DNA of 10,492 nucleotides, taken from contig JAZQIV010000150.1 in NCBI GenBank assembly GCA_045541305.1, positions 1 through 10,492 of the forward strand, written 5' to 3'. The DNA is from RGIG3009 sp045541305 (GTDB lineage: Bacteria; Bacillota; Clostridia; Oscillospirales; Acutalibacteraceae). Below, piece by piece: positions 1 to 4,983 of the stretch. The notes under the pieces are model-generated. The model searched no databases. It saw only the letters and a program-made list of their open reading frames with translations, and was not told the DNA's origin. A program made the position numbers and the translations under genes. The first letter of the stretch is position 1, and each line of letters starts with the position of its first letter.

Positions 1-73
1 GTTCAAGGAAAAATACGGGATCACCATGAGCCATTATCGCAGCAGCACACAAGTCAAAAACAGCAACGATTGA
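1..73 (+). CDS. AraC-family transcriptional regulator, C-terminal end only
   Basis: Reading from base 2, the 23 codons before the TGA at 71-73 encode FKEKYGITMSHYR followed by a short polar tail. FK-x-x-x-G-I-T-x-x-x-YR is the usual end of the second helix-turn-helix of AraC/XylS DNA-binding domains (commonly FKKxxGxTPxxYR). Only this tail is inside the window, so the sensory domain and target are unknown. There is no obvious intrinsic terminator between its stop and the tRNA-Ser promoter 20 bases later. The family call rests on about 13 residues and is therefore moderate. Confidence 0.55.
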   Translation, partial: FKEKYGITMSHYRSSTQVKNSND

Positions 74-93
74 TGAAGCGAACGCATTCTCCC

Positions 94-122
94 TTGACTT
101 TTTAAGGGTAAAATGATATAGT
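94..122 (+). promoter_or_regulatory. Sigma-A-type promoter of tRNA-Ser
   Basis: TTGACT (94-99) and TATAGT (117-122) are separated by exactly 17 bases. The predicted start site, about 7 bases after the -10 box, lies just before the tRNA 5' end at 133. This gives a very short leader, as expected for a stable RNA gene. Confidence 0.82.
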
Positions 123-132
123 GTACGCCAAT

Positions 133-221
133 GGAGAGATGTCCGAGCGGTTTAAGGAGCTAGTCTTGAAAACTAGTGATGGGGCAACCCACCGTGGGTT
201 CGAATCCCCCTCTCTCCGCCA
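133..221 (+). tRNA. tRNA-Ser(UGA)
   Basis: The acceptor strands GGAGAGA (133-139) and TCTCTCC (211-217) pair, followed by discriminator G218 and an encoded CCA (219-221). The anticodon stem CTAGT/ACTAG (160-164 and 172-176) encloses a seven-base loop with anticodon TGA at 167-169. A long variable arm and the T-loop TTCGAAT complete a class II tRNA, which fits serine. Length is 89 nt. The gene sits directly behind a near-consensus promoter and is followed at once by a terminator hairpin. Confidence 0.97.
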
Positions 222-258
222 AATAATAACTCCACCCAACCGGGTGGAGTTATTATTT
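222..258 (+). terminator. Intrinsic terminator after tRNA-Ser
   Basis: A perfect 16-bp stem (222-237 with 242-257) has the four-base loop AACC and is followed by a T-rich stretch (ATTTAATTT). It begins immediately after the tRNA CCA. The long A/T portion of the stem makes it work structurally on either strand, but the tRNA is the obvious client. A hairpin with similar A/T-rich arms recurs at 406-444. Confidence 0.75.
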
Positions 259-265
259 AATTTAA

Positions 266-340
266 GAGTGGGATTCGAAAGGCCGTTTAAAAAACGTGCC
301 GGTGGCACGTTTTTAGGCCGTAGCGCTCCACCGCCCTGCC
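266..340. repeat. Structured module A: T-loop-like sequence plus nested A5/T5 hairpin
   Basis: I do not recognise this as a named RNA or mobile element. ATTCGAA at 273-279 reads on the minus strand as TTCGAAT, a canonical tRNA T-loop, although the flanking T-stem does not pair. It is followed by a nested hairpin. The outer stem is GGCC/GGCC (281-284, 316-319), with GTTTA and A as asymmetric internal bases. The inner 11-bp stem is AAAAACGTGCC/GGCACGTTTTT (290-300, 304-314) with loop GGT. The same architecture with different stem bases recurs in module B at 447-538. No plausible protein is encoded here. Bases 341-405 show nothing I can assign. Confidence 0.5.
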
Positions 341-405
341 GCACTGTACCGTTTCCAAAAAACGAGATCAATCTTCCGCGCTGTACAAAATACTTCGGGC
401 GCGCC

Positions 406-444
406 AAAATAACGCTCACGCTTTTGCGTGGGCGTTATTTTTTT
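406..444 (+). terminator. Strong intrinsic terminator-like hairpin in the gene-free region
   Basis: A 16-bp stem (406-421 with 426-441, one G-T wobble) with loop TTTT ends in a run of seven T on the plus strand (438-444). On the minus strand the tail is only four T, so the plus direction is favoured. No gene lies immediately upstream on the plus strand. It therefore either backs up tRNA-Ser termination or ends an unannotated transcript covering module A. Confidence 0.7.
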
Positions 445-446
445 GC

Positions 447-538
447 GTGCGCACGAAGGGACTCGAACCCTGAGAGGGTGAGCAGCGTTAAAAAACAGTC
501 CGTGGACTGTTTTTAGCTGCGAAGCCCGCAGCGCGCAC
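447..538 (-). repeat. Structured module B: tRNA-like fold with T-arm and nested A5/T5 hairpin
   Basis: Read on the minus strand, the ends form an acceptor-like 8-bp stem: GTGCGCGC (538-531) with GTGCGCAC (454-447), in which the only non-Watson-Crick pair is a G-U wobble. On the plus strand the same pair would be an A-C mismatch, so the minus-strand RNA is favoured. AGGG-TTCGAGT-CCCT (471-457) is a canonical T-arm. The body is a nested hairpin with outer stem GCAGC/GCTGC (482-486, 516-520) and inner 11-bp stem AAAAACAGTCC/GGACTGTTTTT (491-501, 504-514). There is no normal D-arm or anticodon arm, so it is not a functional tRNA gene as I read it. It parallels module A at 266-340. The promoter of the next gene starts 7 bases after its end. 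Confidence 0.5.
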
Positions 539-544
539 CCGCTC

Positions 545-573
545 TTGAAACACGTCTCTCTTTGTGCTATACT
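545..573 (+). promoter_or_regulatory. Promoter of the histidine phosphatase gene
   Basis: TTGAAA (545-550) and TATACT (568-573) are spaced by 17 bases. The leader to the ATG at 661 is about 80 bases and includes a small hairpin CAAACG/CGTTTG (622-627, 631-636) shortly before the ribosome binding site AAGGAG (647-652). Confidence 0.75.
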
Positions 574-660
574 TTTACCCATACCATGTGCAAAGATGCA
601 TAAAATCGTAACATCGCCTATCAAACGCTTCGTTTGTTTTATCTGTAAGGAGTTTTCAGC

Positions 661-1302
661 ATGACCACGTTCTTACTCATCCGCCACGGCGAAAGCATGG
701 CAAACACCGAAAAACGATTTGCGGGGCATTGGGACATCCCGCTCTCTCCCCTCGGTCAAGCGCAAGCCGAAGCCACCGCGCAGTACATCGCCGCCACCTA
801 TGCGGTGGACGCGGTGTACGCCAGCGATCTGCAGCGCGCATTCCACACCGGCAAAGCCGTTGCCGACCGCCTGCAGATTCCCCTCGTTGCCGATACCGCG
901 TTGCGTGAGATCTGCGCCGGTGATTGGGAACAGCAATCGTTCGACGATCTGCAAAAAAACTTCGCCGCTTCATACGCCGTGTGGCTGACCGATATCGGAA
1001 ACGCGCAATGCGACAACGGCGAATCCGTCGCGCAGCTGCAAGCACGAGTTTTGGGTGTGCTTCGCCGCATCGCGGTCGAAAACGACGGTAAAACCATCGT
1101 CATTGCCACCCACGCCACCCCCATTCGCGCCCTACAATGCCATTGTGCCCGTCAACCGCTGAGTGAGATGCACAAAATCCCGTGGGCGACCAATGCCTCG
1201 GTGACCACCGTCGCCTTCGAAAACGGGGAATTTCGGTTGATCGCCCCGCCTCATGACAGCCATCTCGGTGAATCCCGCACGGTGTTACCCGCCAACGTGT
1301 AA
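661..1302 (+). CDS. Histidine phosphatase family protein (phosphoglycerate-mutase-like)
   Basis: This 213-residue soluble protein belongs to the histidine phosphatase superfamily. The N-terminal LIRHGES motif supplies R8 and the catalytic H9, which becomes phosphorylated in the family. The SDLQRA segment (R59) and LREICAGDWE (acidic residue E83) follow, and the second histidine is H151 in IATHATPIRAL. Family members dephosphorylate small phospho-metabolites such as alpha-ribazole phosphate, phosphoglycerate or sugar phosphates. Nothing here fixes the substrate, and no cobalamin genes adjoin. The ATG at 661 is supported by AAGGAG eight bases upstream and by the near-consensus promoter at 545-573. 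No terminator is evident before the next gene, so some co-transcription is possible. Confidence 0.9.
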   Translation: MTTFLLIRHGESMANTEKRFAGHWDIPLSPLGQAQAEATAQYIAATYAVDAVYASDLQRAFHTGKAVADRLQIPLVADTALREICAGDWEQQSFDDLQKNFAASYAVWLTDIGNAQCDNGESVAQLQARVLGVLRRIAVENDGKTIVIATHATPIRALQCHCARQPLSEMHKIPWATNASVTTVAFENGEFRLIAPPHDSHLGESRTVLPANV

Positions 1303-1377
1303 CGGTTGTTTTACGGTTTGTTCATGAACCGGTCATGTTTTTGTGTTATCCTCGTCGTATGGGAGGCGTACCTTGTT

Positions 1378-1788
1378 ATGAGAAACTGGCTGCAAATCTT
1401 GGCATACCGCTTTCAAACGTTTATGTACGGTCGCTACGGCGTGGATGCGCTGTCGAAGCATCTGAATGTCGCATCGCTTTGCGTACTACTTATCTCGCTG
1501 TTTGTACCGCAACTGTATTGGCTGGCACTCGCACTCATGGTGTGGTCCACGTTCCGCATCTATTCCCGCAACATTTACAAACGGCAGCAGGAGCTTGCCG
1601 CCTACCAACGGTTCACCGTCACCGTGCGCCGCCGTATCAATTTGGTCAAAAGCCGCTTTCGCGACCGCAAAACGCATCGCTTCTTTCGTTGTCCCGGTTG
1701 TCGGGAATTCCTGCGCGTACCGAAAGGCCGCGGCGAGGTGCACATCACCTGCCCGCGTTGCCGCCACGAAATCGTACGGAAAACATAA
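1378..1788 (+). CDS. Small membrane protein with C-terminal zinc ribbon
   Basis: The 136-residue product has a hydrophobic region at about residues 31-60, probably two short membrane segments. A highly basic linker follows (RRRINLVKSRFRDRKTHR), and then a zinc ribbon CPGC (C105, C108) paired with CPRC (C125, C128). Four cysteines in two CPxC knuckles indicate Zn2+ binding. The basic linker and ribbon would face the cytoplasm and could contact nucleic acid or ribosomes, which is inference. Its function is unknown. I chose ATG 1378 because GGGAGG (1361-1366) lies upstream and the protein then starts normally. The frame is open back to a TTG at 1306 without a ribosome binding site. A weak extended -10 box TGTTATCCT (1344-1352) precedes it. 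A strong terminator begins at its stop codon. Confidence 0.8.
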   Translation: MRNWLQILAYRFQTFMYGRYGVDALSKHLNVASLCVLLISLFVPQLYWLALALMVWSTFRIYSRNIYKRQQELAAYQRFTVTVRRRINLVKSRFRDRKTHRFFRCPGCREFLRVPKGRGEVHITCPRCRHEIVRKT

Positions 1789-1819
1789 AGCCCTGAAGGC
1801 TCATCCTTCAGGGCTTTTT
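1787..1819 (+). terminator. Intrinsic terminator between convergent genes
   Basis: A 13-bp perfect stem (1787-1799 with 1805-1817) has the loop CTCAT and ends in T1815-1819. It overlaps the TAA of the zinc-ribbon gene. Its right arm and loop cover the last codons and the stop of the convergent ComEA-like gene. The T-run is good on the plus strand and poor on the minus strand. Confidence 0.85.
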
Positions 1820-2145
1820 ATGGTTAAGTAAGGGCGCCATTGTGCCAACCGCTTTTCACCGATGCCTTTGATATCCAGCAAATCCTCCACGCTGCGAAAC
1901 GAACCGTACGTTTCGCGGTATTCCAAAATGCGCTCGGCGAACACCGTGCCCAAACCGTCAATTTCGCACAGTTCCTCCGCCGTCGCCGTATTCAGATCGA
2001 TCCGCTCGGTTTCTTCGGCAATTTCCTCCAGCCTTTCCACCGTTAGCGGATGCAACGCCATCTCATCGGCCACTGCGGTTACACCAACTGCGACCAGCAG
2101 AATGACAGTCATCGTCCACACCAGCACTACACCGAATTGTTTCAC
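1801..2145 (-). CDS. ComEA-like helix-hairpin-helix protein
   Basis: Starting at the GTG at 2145, the 114-residue product has a single membrane segment (about residues 5-27) and a short acidic linker. A ComEA-type DNA-binding domain follows, with paired helix-hairpin-helix motifs LNTATAEELCEIDGLG (51-66) and RSVEDLLDIKGIGEKRL (84-100). ComEA is the membrane-anchored double-stranded DNA receptor of natural transformation. This version lacks a recognisable SLBB or oligomerisation domain between anchor and domain and stands apart from comEC, so a competence role is unproven. The GTG is preferred over the 41-residue-longer frame because AAAGGG (2155-2160) precedes it. The extra N-terminus would also span the promoter. 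Its stop lies in the loop of the convergent terminator. Confidence 0.8.
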   Translation of the reverse strand: MKQFGVVLVWTMTVILLVAVGVTAVADEMALHPLTVERLEEIAEETERIDLNTATAEELCEIDGLGTVFAERILEYRETYGSFRSVEDLLDIKGIGEKRLAQWRPYLTIKSPEG

Positions 2146-2167
2146 CCGCTCACACCCTTTCGACTTT

Positions 2168-2195
2168 ATTCTACACAATTTTCGGCTTTTTGCAA
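2168..2195 (-). promoter_or_regulatory. Promoter of the ComEA-like gene
   Basis: On the minus strand TTGCAA (2195-2190) and TAGAAT (2173-2168) are separated by 16 bases. The predicted start near 2161 lies almost at the ribosome binding site AAAGGG, giving a very short leader to the GTG at 2145. This is the main reason for rejecting the longer reading frame. Confidence 0.6.
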
Positions 2196-2204
2196 CCGAA
2201 ACAT

Positions 2205-2233
2205 TTGCAAACCGTTTTGTGCGGGTGTATAAT
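2205..2233 (+). promoter_or_regulatory. Promoter of the MATE transporter gene
   Basis: TTGCAA (2205-2210) and a perfect TATAAT (2228-2233) are separated by 17 bases. Together with the promoter on the other strand it forms a divergent pair whose -35 boxes are both the palindrome TTGCAA, nine bases apart. Confidence 0.8.
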
Positions 2234-2257
2234 ACAAAAAGCAAAGGAGATGACTGC

Positions 2258-3601
2258 ATGGCAACCAAAGCCGACCAGTATTATCAGCGCATGACCGAAA
2301 CGCCCGTATCCCGTCTGATTATTTCGCTCGGGATCCCTACCACCGTTTCCATGCTCATCACCAACATTTACAACATGGCGGATACCTATTTCGTCGGCAC
2401 ACTCGGCGAAAGCCAGCAAGCCGCCACCGGTATTCTGTTTACTCTGCAGGCCATCATCCAGGCGATTTCGTTCATGCTCGGCCACGGCTCCGGTATTTTC
2501 GTATCCAAAGCGTTGGCAGATAAGGATACCGATGCCGCTTCGCGCTACGTATCCTCCGCTTTTTACACCGGCATCGCCGCCGGCTCAGTGTTAACCGTGC
2601 TCGGCTTGCTCTTTTTAGATCCGTTCATGCGACTGCTCGGCAGCACCGATACCATTCTCCCCTTTGCCAAGGATTACGGCCTTTGGGTACTGCTCTCCTG
2701 CCCGTTCATGGTGGGCTCACTGGTGCTCAACAACAACCTACGATACGAAGGAAAAGCGTTTTACGCCATGTTCGGCTTAACCACCGGCGGTATTCTCAAT
2801 ATCTTTGGCGACTATGTATTCATTCGTCATTGTCATCTCGGCGTGTTTGGTGCCGGCATGGCAACCGCCATTTCGCAGGTCATCAGCTTTGTGATTTTGC
2901 TCATCATGTACGAACGCATGGCGCAAAGCAAAATCCGCCCACGCCACATCAGCCGCACGGCGGAAACCTATCTGTCAATCTGTAAGATCGGGTTCCCCTC
3001 CCTTATCCGTCAGGGGCTTACCTCCATCTCCACGGGACTTCTCAACAACCTCACAAAACCGTTTGGCGATGCCGCCATTGCCGCCATGAGCGTGGTCAAC
3101 CGTTATTCCATGTTCGTCATGTGCATCGGCCTCGGTATCGGCCAGGGTTTCCAACCGCTCGCCTCGTTCAATTATCAATCCGGCCACATAAAGCGCGTGA
3201 AAAAAGGCTTGCTGTTCACGTCGGCGGTCGGCTTCGGTCTGGTGGCCATCCTCGCCTCGCTCGGCTTTATTTTTGCAGAACAGATCGTGTATCTCTTCCA
3301 AAAAAGTCCCGATGTCATTGCCATCGGCGTTCCCGCCCTGCGTTATGCATCGGTCGGCACGCTGTTCATGCCGCTGTCCATCCCCGTCAACATGCTGTAC
3401 CAAAGCATCCGCAAAGCCGGAATCTCCTCGTTTTTGGCGTTGTTGCGCTCCGGTCTGTTCCTTATTCCCTTGTTGCTTGTCGGCTCGTATGTGTTTGGTT
3501 TAACCGGCATTCAGCTGGCACAACCCATCACCGACGTACTGTGTGGTCTTGTCAGCATCCCATTCATGTTACACTTCTTGTATAAAACCCCCGATCAATA
3601 A
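2258..3601 (+). CDS. MATE family efflux transporter
   Basis: The 447-residue product has about twelve hydrophobic segments in two homologous halves, the length and layout of the multidrug and toxic compound extrusion family. Family members expel cationic drugs and other small molecules in exchange for Na+ or H+. Visible family features include NIYNMADTYFVG (36-47) in the first segment, a GHGSGIFVSKALA stretch after the second, and the second-half equivalent from about residue 240 (IGFPSLIRQG). The substrate cannot be read from the sequence. ATG 2258 is chosen because AAGGAG (2244-2249) lies eight bases before it and the promoter at 2205-2233 is immediately upstream. The frame is open upstream only as antisense to the ComEA-like gene. 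The next gene follows after 15 bases, so the two are probably co-transcribed. Confidence 0.93.
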   Translation: MATKADQYYQRMTETPVSRLIISLGIPTTVSMLITNIYNMADTYFVGTLGESQQAATGILFTLQAIIQAISFMLGHGSGIFVSKALADKDTDAASRYVSSAFYTGIAAGSVLTVLGLLFLDPFMRLLGSTDTILPFAKDYGLWVLLSCPFMVGSLVLNNNLRYEGKAFYAMFGLTTGGILNIFGDYVFIRHCHLGVFGAGMATAISQVISFVILLIMYERMAQSKIRPRHISRTAETYLSICKIGFPSLIRQGLTSISTGLLNNLTKPFGDAAIAAMSVVNRYSMFVMCIGLGIGQGFQPLASFNYQSGHIKRVKKGLLFTSAVGFGLVAILASLGFIFAEQIVYLFQKSPDVIAIGVPALRYASVGTLFMPLSIPVNMLYQSIRKAGISSFLALLRSGLFLIPLLLVGSYVFGLTGIQLAQPITDVLCGLVSIPFMLHFLYKTPDQ

Positions 3602-3616
3602 TAAAGAGGCGAGTAT

Positions 3617-4090
3617 ATGAAAAAAGCAATTGTAATCGTTGCTTCGTGTTTTTTGGCTTTCGTGTTGTCCGTGGTTACCTACTTTTATATTTGGGGCGGA
3701 GAACCTGAAATACAAGATTTTGAAGAAGTTGCTGACGATTACCAAATCATCGCACAACTTGCGTTGAATTCTTATGATGAGCTCAAGCCTTACGACACCT
3801 ATCCGGAAAATGAGTTTATTGTTATCGATCTGTATTACGGTAATCTCCAACACAACGATTCCGTTTTGCCGTTAACAGAAGAAGAAAAAAACGCGGCTTT
3901 AACCACAGAAAAAAGATTCGGCTTTCTTAGAGTTTGCAAAGATGCCGTTTTCTTTTGCCGGGATGAAACGGGATATTACGGACTTGTATATTCCAAAAAA
4001 CCTCTTTTGGCACTTCATAAATTGGCGCAAGACAGACAGTATCATAGAATCAACAGCCAGTGGTATGAATGGGGCGTTTGGGGAATCTAA
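3617..4090 (+). CDS. Hypothetical membrane-anchored protein
   Basis: I do not recognise a family. The 157-residue product has a short basic start and a hydrophobic segment (residues 4-26). A soluble, acidic then aromatic-rich domain follows that should lie outside the cell. That domain includes the stretch VFFCRDETGYYGLVYSKKPL and a Trp-rich end (WYEWGVWGI). AGAGG (3605-3609) lies seven bases before the ATG, and the gene begins 15 bases after the MATE stop with no terminator between, so they probably share a transcript. Its base composition is visibly more AT-rich than its neighbours, which is compatible with recent acquisition. A clear terminator follows at 4107-4139. Confidence 0.75.
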   Translation: MKKAIVIVASCFLAFVLSVVTYFYIWGGEPEIQDFEEVADDYQIIAQLALNSYDELKPYDTYPENEFIVIDLYYGNLQHNDSVLPLTEEEKNAALTTEKRFGFLRVCKDAVFFCRDETGYYGLVYSKKPLLALHKLAQDRQYHRINSQWYEWGVWGI

Positions 4091-4106
4091 CAAGTAGAAT
4101 AAGATA

Positions 4107-4139
4107 AAAAAAGAAGCACGAACTTCGTGCTTCTTTTTT
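4107..4139. terminator. Bidirectional intrinsic terminator
   Basis: An 8-bp GC-containing stem GAAGCACG/CGTGCTTC (4113-4120, 4126-4133) has loop AACTT and is flanked by six A on the left and six T on the right. It can therefore terminate both the MATE-hypothetical transcript and the convergent TfoX-like gene, which ends 56 bases away. Confidence 0.88.
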
Positions 4140-4194
4140 CGTGTCTGTAGGGTGTACTCCATACAACTTCGTCCCTTTTATACGGAAGTACTGT

Positions 4195-4506
4195 TCATTT
4201 TTTCTTCGGCAAGGGAAGCGCGTCATACATAGCAGTAAAAAGTTCTGTCAAAAACTCACGGTTATCCACGTCATCCACCAGCAGCATCTCTTTTGCGCCC
4301 TTATACGGCAATTCATAGTTTGCGTGCGGCATCAACACCACCGCCGATGAAACAGGCTTTACAAGCAATCTATCGTCATAGATGCCACCCACGATTTTTC
4401 CACGGTAATAGAGGATATACTCCCCCATCATGCCGCGATAGGTTACGTCTTCCAAATCGGATAACTGTTCCAAGATAAAATCCAAATACTCTTTACTTGA
4501 AGCCAT
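4195..4506 (-). CDS. TfoX/Sxy N-terminal-domain protein
   Basis: The 103-residue product matches the TfoX N-terminal domain alone. RGMMGEYILYYRGKIVGGIY (24-43) followed by DDRLLVKP (44-51) corresponds to the family pattern R-x-M-F/M-G-x-Y-x-x-Y-x-x-G-x-x-x-G-x-I-x-D-D-x-L-x-x-K. In gamma-proteobacteria full-length TfoX activates competence genes. Stand-alone N-terminal-domain proteins are widespread in Firmicutes and their role is unknown, so regulation of competence should not be assumed. I chose ATG 4506 over ATG 4518 because GAGG (4516-4513) is positioned six bases before the former and overlaps the latter. The protein ends in a basic KKK tail. It is a single-gene unit with its own promoter. 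Confidence 0.85.
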   Translation of the reverse strand: MASSKEYLDFILEQLSDLEDVTYRGMMGEYILYYRGKIVGGIYDDRLLVKPVSSAVVLMPHANYELPYKGAKEMLLVDDVDNREFLTELFTAMYDALPLPKKK

Positions 4507-4528
4507 ATTGCACCTCATTTCTGGGAAT

Positions 4529-4558
4529 ATTATAACACAAACGCTTATGCAATGCTAA
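4529..4558 (-). promoter_or_regulatory. Promoter of the TfoX-like gene
   Basis: A perfect TATAAT (4534-4529, minus strand) lies 22 bases before the chosen ATG. The best -35 candidate is TTAGCA (4558-4553) at 18 bases spacing, only four of six consensus bases. The -10 box is convincing and the -35 box is weak. Confidence 0.6.
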
Positions 4559-4567
4559 TAAAGTGTA

Positions 4568-4687
4568 ATCGAAACCTTATGGTTTCGATGAAATTAAATC
4601 CGTCCTTTTTCCGACGAAGTCGGATTTCATCACGCAAGTGATTTCATCCACCATAGGTGGATTTATCCCGTCCGTAAGGACGGATTT
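4568..4687. repeat. Ladder of consecutive short hairpins
   Basis: Five hairpins stand in a row with no coding potential. (1) ATCGAAACC/GGTTTCGAT, loop TTAT, 4568-4589. (2) TCCGAC/GTCGGA, loop GAA, 4610-4624. (3) ATCAC/GTGAT, loop GCAA, 4629-4642. (4) ATCCACC/GGTGGAT, loop ATA, 4646-4662. (5) CGTCC/GGACG, loop GTAA, 4669-4682. Most arms begin with ATC and end with GAT, and units are joined by TTC or TTA. In addition, AAATCCGTCC (4596-4605) is fully complementary to GGACGGATTT (4678-4687) and could close hairpins 2 to 4 into one branched structure. The array lies between the terminator of the tRNA operon and the TfoX promoter, so it need not be transcribed. I do not know a name for it. Confidence 0.7.
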
Positions 4688-4692
4688 AGTTG

Positions 4693-4734
4693 AAAAAAGG
4701 CACCCTTTGTCAGTGGACAAAGGGTACCTTTTTT
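4693..4734 (-). terminator. Terminator of the tRNA operon
   Basis: A 19-bp stem with one C-A mismatch (4693-4711 with 4716-4734) and loop AGTG is followed on the minus strand by six T (complement of 4693-4698). It begins two bases after the CCA end of tRNA-Val, so it clearly ends the Met-Glu-Val tRNA transcript. Confidence 0.88.
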
Positions 4735-4735
4735 C

Positions 4736-4812
4736 TGGTGGGCGTAAACGGACTCGAACCGCTGACCTCCTGCGTGTGAAGCAGGCGCTCTAACCAGCTG
4801 AGCTATACGCCC
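4736..4812 (-). tRNA. tRNA-Val(CAC)
   Basis: On the minus strand the acceptor stem GGGCGTA/TACGCCC is followed by discriminator A and an encoded CCA (4738-4736). The anticodon stem CCTGC/GCAGG encloses the loop TTCACAC with anticodon CAC. The T-loop is TTCGAGT and the D-arm is standard. Length is 77 nt. It is the last tRNA of the three-gene operon. A small hairpin CGCTG/CAGCG (4827-4839) lies in the 67-base spacer that separates it from tRNA-Glu. Confidence 0.96.
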
Positions 4813-4879
4813 ATGTATACAGCCGCCGCTGTTGCAGCGACTAATACAATGTGACAAGCAAACGCCTGCCACAAAAATA

Positions 4880-4954
4880 TGGTGACCCGAACGGGAATCG
4901 AACCCGTGTTACCGCCGTGAAAGGGCGGTGTCTTAACCGCTTGACCATCGGGCC
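4880..4954 (-). tRNA. tRNA-Glu(UUC)
   Basis: The acceptor arms GGCCCGA and TCGGGTC pair with one G-U wobble, followed by discriminator A and an encoded CCA (4882-4880). The anticodon stem CCGCC/GGCGG encloses CTTTCAC, giving anticodon TTC. The T-loop is TTCGATT. Length is 75 nt. It is the middle tRNA of the operon. Confidence 0.96.
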
Positions 4955-4958
4955 ATGT

Positions 4959-4981
4959 GTGACAGGCTGGAATCCTGTCAC
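4959..4981 (-). other. Inter-tRNA hairpin between Met and Glu
   Basis: An 8-bp perfect stem GTGACAGG/CCTGTCAC (4959-4966, 4974-4981) with a seven-base loop fills almost the whole 29-base spacer between tRNA-Met and tRNA-Glu. It has no T-run, so it is more likely an RNA processing landmark than a terminator, which is inference. Confidence 0.5.
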
Positions 4982-4983
4982 CG

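Noticed and set aside
121..516. A 131-codon open frame running through tRNA-Ser and the structured modules
   Set aside because: It crosses a tRNA gene and two terminator hairpins and has no ribosome binding site. Its product contains the SNP-rich strings typical of translated tRNA T-arms.
1306..1377. TTG start giving the zinc-ribbon protein 24 extra residues
   Set aside because: There is no ribosome binding site before the TTG, while GGGAGG precedes ATG 1378.
1862..2257. Upstream extension of the MATE frame by 132 codons
   Set aside because: It is antisense to the ComEA-like gene and precedes the MATE promoter. ATG 2258 has an ideal ribosome binding site.
2146..2268. Longer N-terminus for the ComEA-like protein
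   Set aside because: The extra 41 codons overlap the promoter at 2168-2195 and put a basic, non-homologous stretch before the membrane anchor. The GTG at 2145 has its own AAAGGG.
3641..3649. Possible lipobox (VASC) near the start of the hypothetical protein at 3617
   Set aside because: Only ten residues precede the cysteine, and the hydrophobic segment continues well past it, so a simple membrane anchor fits better than a lipoprotein signal.
1801..4506. A competence locus, because ComEA-like and TfoX-like proteins occur in the same region
   Set aside because: The two genes are in separate transcription units with unrelated genes between them. No comEC, comFA or pilus genes are present, and stand-alone TfoX N-terminal-domain proteins have no proven competence role in Firmicutes.
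4568..4687. CRISPR array
   Set aside because: There are no direct repeats of constant length with unique spacers. The structure is a series of different inverted repeats.
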